Under the pieces are notes generated by a model. That model did no database searches. It was given only the letters and a program-made list of their open reading frames with translations, and had not been told where the DNA came from. Shown here piece after piece: positions 60,683 to 64,000 of a stretch of 64,000 nt of DNA (the stretch's first letter is position 1; each line of letters begins with the position of its first letter). Both the position numbers and the translations under genes were made by a program. The DNA comes from Bradyrhizobium prioriisuperbiae (GTDB taxonomy: Bacteria > Pseudomonadota > Alphaproteobacteria > Rhizobiales > Xanthobacteraceae): assembly GCF_032397745.1 (NCBI RefSeq), contig NZ_CP135921.1, positions 8,606,501-8,670,500 on the forward strand, read 5' to 3'.

Positions 60683-61612
60683 CTAATATTTCCATCCCAT
60701 GGTATCAGCCCAGGCCCTTGTCGCCTGTTCGGTCTCGTGGCCGGCGTCTCCGAGCCATCCGCAGAAATCCTTGATCGCCGGCCAGTCCCGGTTCTCCTGG
60801 CGAAACAGCGCGCTATAGGAGCGCTTGCGCAGGCCGAGCGCGCCGAACGGAAGACACAGCTTTCCGGCCCTCAGTTCATCGATGATCAGGAATAGCGGAA
60901 ACAGGCCCACGCCCAGCCGCTCCTGGGTCGCCTGCAGCGCGAAGTACATCTGCTCGAAACGCAGCACCACCTGCTCGGCCTGCATCTCGCCACCGGCCGA
61001 GGCAAACCACTGCCGCCAGTCATAGGGCTCGGTGAGGTAGGTGATCAGGGTGTGGCGCTGCAGGTCGGACACCCTGCCCAGTTCGCCGCGCTGCAGCAGA
61101 TCGACATGGCAGACAGGCGCGATCAATTCGGTCATGAAATGGGTCGACGACCAGCCGTTGATCGCCCCCTGCTCGCCGCGGATCGCCACATCGAAACCCG
61201 CTTCATTGGCGTTCACAGGGCCGAGCGCGGTGGTGAGACGCAGCTCGATGTCCGGCCGCTTGCGCTGAAAGGTGGCCATCCGTCCGATCAGCCAGCGCAT
61301 GGTGAAGGTGGGCGGCGCATTGATCCGCAGCACCGTCGGCGCGACATCTTCCTTGATGTCCATCGAGGCCAGCGCCAATCGATCGAGGATGGCGGTGACC
61401 TCGACATAATAGTGCTGGCCGGCATCGGTCAGGCTGAGTTGCGACGGCGCGCGGCGGAACAGCTTGACCCCGAACCAGTCCTCCAGCAGCGCGACCTGCC
61501 GGCTGACCGCGCCATGGGTCACATGCAACTCTTCAGCCGCCTTGGTGAAGCTGACATGACGCGCGGCCGCCTCGAATGTCCTGACCGCGTTGAGCGGTGG
61601 CAGTTTCCTCAT
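60683..61612 (-). CDS. LysR-family regulator, GcvA-like
   Basis: A 309-residue LTTR with MRKLPPLNAVRTFEAAARHVSFTKAAEELHVTHGAVSRQVALLEDWFGVKLFRR, the GcvA-type HTH. It is 102 bases upstream of the TctC-type gene on the same strand and divergent from the MFS gene at 61754, either of which could be its target. Confidence 0.85.
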   Translation of the reverse strand: MRKLPPLNAVRTFEAAARHVSFTKAAEELHVTHGAVSRQVALLEDWFGVKLFRRAPSQLSLTDAGQHYYVEVTAILDRLALASMDIKEDVAPTVLRINAPPTFTMRWLIGRMATFQRKRPDIELRLTTALGPVNANEAGFDVAIRGEQGAINGWSSTHFMTELIAPVCHVDLLQRGELGRVSDLQRHTLITYLTEPYDWRQWFASAGGEMQAEQVVLRFEQMYFALQATQERLGVGLFPLFLIIDELRAGKLCLPFGALGLRKRSYSALFRQENRDWPAIKDFCGWLGDAGHETEQATRAWADTMGWKY

Positions 61613-61753
61613 CTGTTATCCGGCTATCCCATGCTGGCCTGATCGTATTTATCGACAGATCAGGCACAGAGCCACCCCCTGTGGTCCATGATCGCATAGG
61701 GGCATTCGCAAACTGCTGATGTGTTCCGCCGGCAAATCGGGCTCCATCACCGG

Positions 61754-63001
61754 ATGGATCAGACGTCTGCAACACCCCATCAATCGACAATCCCAGCACG
61801 ACCGGTCGTCGTCGCGCTGATCGTGCTGGCGATCTCGTTCGTGCTGGCCGCCCTCGGCCGCGGCATGAGCGAAAGCTTCACCGTCTTCCTGCTGCCGATC
61901 TCGAACAATTTCGGATGGGATCGCGGCCAGGTCGTCTCGATCTATTCGCTCACGGCCCTGACCAGCGGCCTGGTGGGGCCGTTTGTCGGGCGGCTGTTCG
62001 ACCGTTCGGGGCCGCGGGCCGTGTTCACGGTCGGCCTGCTTGCGTTGGGCGGCGCCTTCCTGATCGCCGCCTATGCGCAGCAACTCTGGCAATTCCAGTT
62101 CAGCCTCGGGCTGTGTGTCGGATTGGGCCTCGCCAGTATCGGCAACGTGCCCGGCTCGATCTTGCTCGGACGATGGTTCGGTCCGCGGCTGCCGGCCGCG
62201 ATGTCGGTGATCTATTCCGCTACCGGCGCAGGCGTGCTGCTGATGCTTCCAGTTTCCCAGGTGCTGATCGATCATCTGGGCTGGCGCGGCGCCTACCAGG
62301 CCTACGGTTATGCTGTCCTGTTTGTGCTGCTGCCGTTGCTGCTGGTGCTGCCGTGGCGGCTGTTCGCCGCGGGATCGCCGCATGTCACAAGGCCGGCCGC
62401 AGCCGATATTGCAGGCGACGGCTGGACCCTGCCCGCCGCCATGCGCCATCACGCCTTCTGGGCCCTGTTCGCGACGTTCTTTTTCACCGCGATCGGAATG
62501 TATTCGATTTCAGCGCAGGTCGTTGCCTATCTGGTCGATGCGGGCTTTCCGCCGCTGCAGGCGGCGACGGCGTGGGGTTTCAGCGGCGTGGTGCTGCTGT
62601 TCGGGATGCTGTCGATCACCTGGCTTGATGGAAAGATCGGCCGGCGCCGCTCGGTGCTGTTGAGTTATGCGATCTCGATCATCGGGATCGGCCTGCTCTG
62701 GCTGCTGAAGACATATCCCAACATCTGGCTGCTAACCGGCTTCGTGGTCTGCTTCGGCAGCATGATCGGTTCGCGCGGCCCGCTGCTGACGGCCACCGCG
62801 ATGAAGATCTTTCGCGGCAAACATGTCGGCACCATCTACGGAAGCATTGCCATCGGCAGCGGACTCGGATCGGCGCTGGGTTCGTGGAGCGGCGGCCTGA
62901 TCCATGACTTCACCGGCAGTTATGACGCACTGCTCGCGTTCGCCTTTGTCAGTGTCATCCTCGGCATGCTGCCGTTCCTGGTGGTACCCGCGCTGCGGTG
63001 A
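61754..63001 (+). CDS. Major facilitator superfamily transporter
   Basis: A 415-residue carrier with twelve predicted helices. Motif-A-like GRLFDRSGPRAVFTVG follows helix 2 and DGKIGRRRSVLLSYA the second-half repeat, and GSILLGRWFGPRLPAAMSVIYSATG is typical of oxalate/formate or monocarboxylate-type MFS members. ATG 61754 was chosen because residues before it are not transporter-like; its ribosome site is weak. Likely ligand is an organic anion. Confidence 0.82.
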   Translation: MDQTSATPHQSTIPARPVVVALIVLAISFVLAALGRGMSESFTVFLLPISNNFGWDRGQVVSIYSLTALTSGLVGPFVGRLFDRSGPRAVFTVGLLALGGAFLIAAYAQQLWQFQFSLGLCVGLGLASIGNVPGSILLGRWFGPRLPAAMSVIYSATGAGVLLMLPVSQVLIDHLGWRGAYQAYGYAVLFVLLPLLLVLPWRLFAAGSPHVTRPAAADIAGDGWTLPAAMRHHAFWALFATFFFTAIGMYSISAQVVAYLVDAGFPPLQAATAWGFSGVVLLFGMLSITWLDGKIGRRRSVLLSYAISIIGIGLLWLLKTYPNIWLLTGFVVCFGSMIGSRGPLLTATAMKIFRGKHVGTIYGSIAIGSGLGSALGSWSGGLIHDFTGSYDALLAFAFVSVILGMLPFLVVPALR

Positions 63002-63150
63002 CGGGACACCATTATTGCAAGATCGAGATTTCTGACTTGCGCCTTGTGCACTAAACCGCAGTACGCCCACGGATCAATCTTTGTTGCTTTGCCAGATCGC
63101 ACGACAGATCAGACATTCGAGCAAATCGCCCGGATTCGGAGATCGAGATC

Positions 63151-63915
63151 ATGCACATTCGGATATATGCCCTGGTTGCAGCCGCCTGCCTCTCGTTCGC
63201 TGTTATCGCCGGCCCCGCGTGGGCCCAGCAATCGGCGCCGGCGTTCAACGACGATCAGCGGCGCGCGATCGGCGACATCATCAAGGAGTACCTGATCCAG
63301 AATCCGGAGATCCTGCAGCAGGCCAACGCCGAGCTGGAACGCCGGATGCAGCAGGCGCAAAAGATCGCCCAGGGCAAGGCACTGAAGGAGGCACGCGAGA
63401 CGCTGCTGTCCTCGCGCGGCAGCATCGTGATGGGCAACCCGGATGGCAAGATCACGATGGTCGAGTTTTCCGACTACAACTGTCCGTACTGCCGCAAGGC
63501 GCTGGACGACGTCCAGGCACTGATCGCAGCCAATCCGCAGCTGAAAGTCATCGTCAAGGAATTCCCGGTGCTCGGACCGGAGTCGGTCGAGGCCAGCCAG
63601 GCCGTGCTCGCGGCGACGCGGCAGCTCGACAACCAGGCCAAGCGCGCACAATACCATGACGGCCTGATGCGGCTGCGCGGCCGGGTCAATGGCGATACCG
63701 CGCTGTCGGCAGCCGGCAAACTCGGCGCGGACGCGAGCGCAATGCGGCGGGACATGAAGACCGACGACATCGCCGCCATGATCAAGGAAAACATGTCGCT
63801 CGGCGACCAGCTCGGCATCACGGGAACGCCGACCTTCATTGTCGGCGACCAGATCCTGGTCGGCGCCGTCGGCCTCGAGCAGATGCAAAAAGCGGTGTCG
63901 ACCGTGACGGAGTAG
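63151..63915 (+). CDS. DsbA-family thioredoxin-fold protein, exported
   Basis: A 254-residue periplasmic protein. A signal peptide ending AWA before QQSAPAF is followed by a helical segment rich in Gln, Glu and Arg (about 50-90) and then a DsbA/DsbG domain with the active site YNCPYCRKALDD and cis-Pro TGTPTFIVG. It probably forms or isomerises disulfides in exported proteins. The Scs/BdbD-like group with a helical N-terminal extension fits best. Confidence 0.85.
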   Translation: MHIRIYALVAAACLSFAVIAGPAWAQQSAPAFNDDQRRAIGDIIKEYLIQNPEILQQANAELERRMQQAQKIAQGKALKEARETLLSSRGSIVMGNPDGKITMVEFSDYNCPYCRKALDDVQALIAANPQLKVIVKEFPVLGPESVEASQAVLAATRQLDNQAKRAQYHDGLMRLRGRVNGDTALSAAGKLGADASAMRRDMKTDDIAAMIKENMSLGDQLGITGTPTFIVGDQILVGAVGLEQMQKAVSTVTE

Positions 63916-63934
63916 CGGCGCCTCTGTCGCCGCT
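63914..63934. terminator. Hairpin between convergent genes
   Basis: AGCGGCG-CCTCTGT-CGCCGCT, a perfect 7-bp stem overlapping the DsbA-like stop and ending at the stop of the convergent gene. No T tract, so it is a weak or factor-assisted terminator. Confidence 0.45.
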
Positions 63935-64000
63935 CAGGCCATCGCGGGCGCCGGCTTCGGAAACGGCACCAGCACCACCGCCATCGAAACGCAGCCGATC
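63934..64000 (-). CDS. C-terminal end of a minus-strand gene (partial)
   Basis: Reading leftwards from the window edge, an open frame gives IGCVSMAVVLVPFPKPAPAMA and stops at TGA 63934-63936. The hydrophobic start and basic/proline tail would suit the last helix of a membrane carrier, but 21 residues are too few to assign. Confidence 0.45.
   Translation of the reverse strand, partial: IGCVSMAVVLVPFPKPAPAMA

Overview
The window reads as the chromosome of a GC-rich alphaproteobacterium of the Bradyrhizobium/Rhodopseudomonas type. This rests on protein style, dense operons with ATGA-type overlaps, many ABC uptake systems paired with oxidoreductases, and a REP-like palindrome resembling ones I associate with that group. 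No database search was possible. I saw no rRNA, tRNA, CRISPR array, prophage or insertion sequence.

Layout. (1) 1-9829: a nucleoside/purine-type ABC importer (ATPase, two permeases, BMP binding protein) ends at a strong bidirectional terminator. Facing it is an 8-oxoguanine-deaminase-like amidohydrolase, which is divergent from a two-gene xanthine-dehydrogenase-like hydroxylase. Together this looks like uptake and oxidation of purines or damaged purines. (2) 9908-17740: a LysR regulator, then hydantoinase/oxoprolinase subunits A and B with an NMT1/TauA-type ABC importer. (3) 17703-26637: a minus-strand CO-dehydrogenase-like hydroxylase operon (FAD, 2Fe-2S and Mo subunits plus an NmrA-like reductase), divergent from an ABC importer with two different permeases. 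(4) 26768-27842: three small conserved-looking unknown genes. (5) 28388-36984: a complete kdp potassium operon. It is preceded by a 27-codon membrane peptide gene and ends in an extra PtsN-like EIIA gene.

(6) 36992-48958 is the most interesting block. A minus-strand operon encodes an exported amidohydrolase, a Rieske oxygenase, a glutamine-synthetase-like ligase and a branched-chain-type ABC importer (binding protein plus LivHMGF). Divergent from it lie a 2Fe-2S ferredoxin, its FAD reductase and an IclR regulator. Both divergent promoters carry a GTTCG-N5-CGAAC-type site just downstream of the -10. I read this as a self-contained, IclR-controlled pathway for an unidentified, probably amine-bearing compound.

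(7) 48955-55275: an MBL-fold hydrolase with a divergent LysR, then an operon of NicC-like flavin monooxygenase, carboxymuconolactone-decarboxylase-family protein and an NMT1-type ABC importer. (8) 55474-56151: a higBA toxin-antitoxin locus with two matching palindromic operators, an intact antitoxin and a frameshifted toxin. (9) 56233-63936: DUF1801, a small membrane protein, an AHSA1/ArsR pair, a secreted beta-rich protein, a phytanoyl-CoA-dioxygenase-like protein, a TctC-type binding protein with LysR and MFS neighbours, a DsbA-like protein and the tail of a further minus-strand gene.

The recurring theme is cassettes of importer, catabolic enzyme and local regulator: five complete ABC importers, one orphan TctC-type binding protein, one MFS carrier and one K+ pump in 64 kb.
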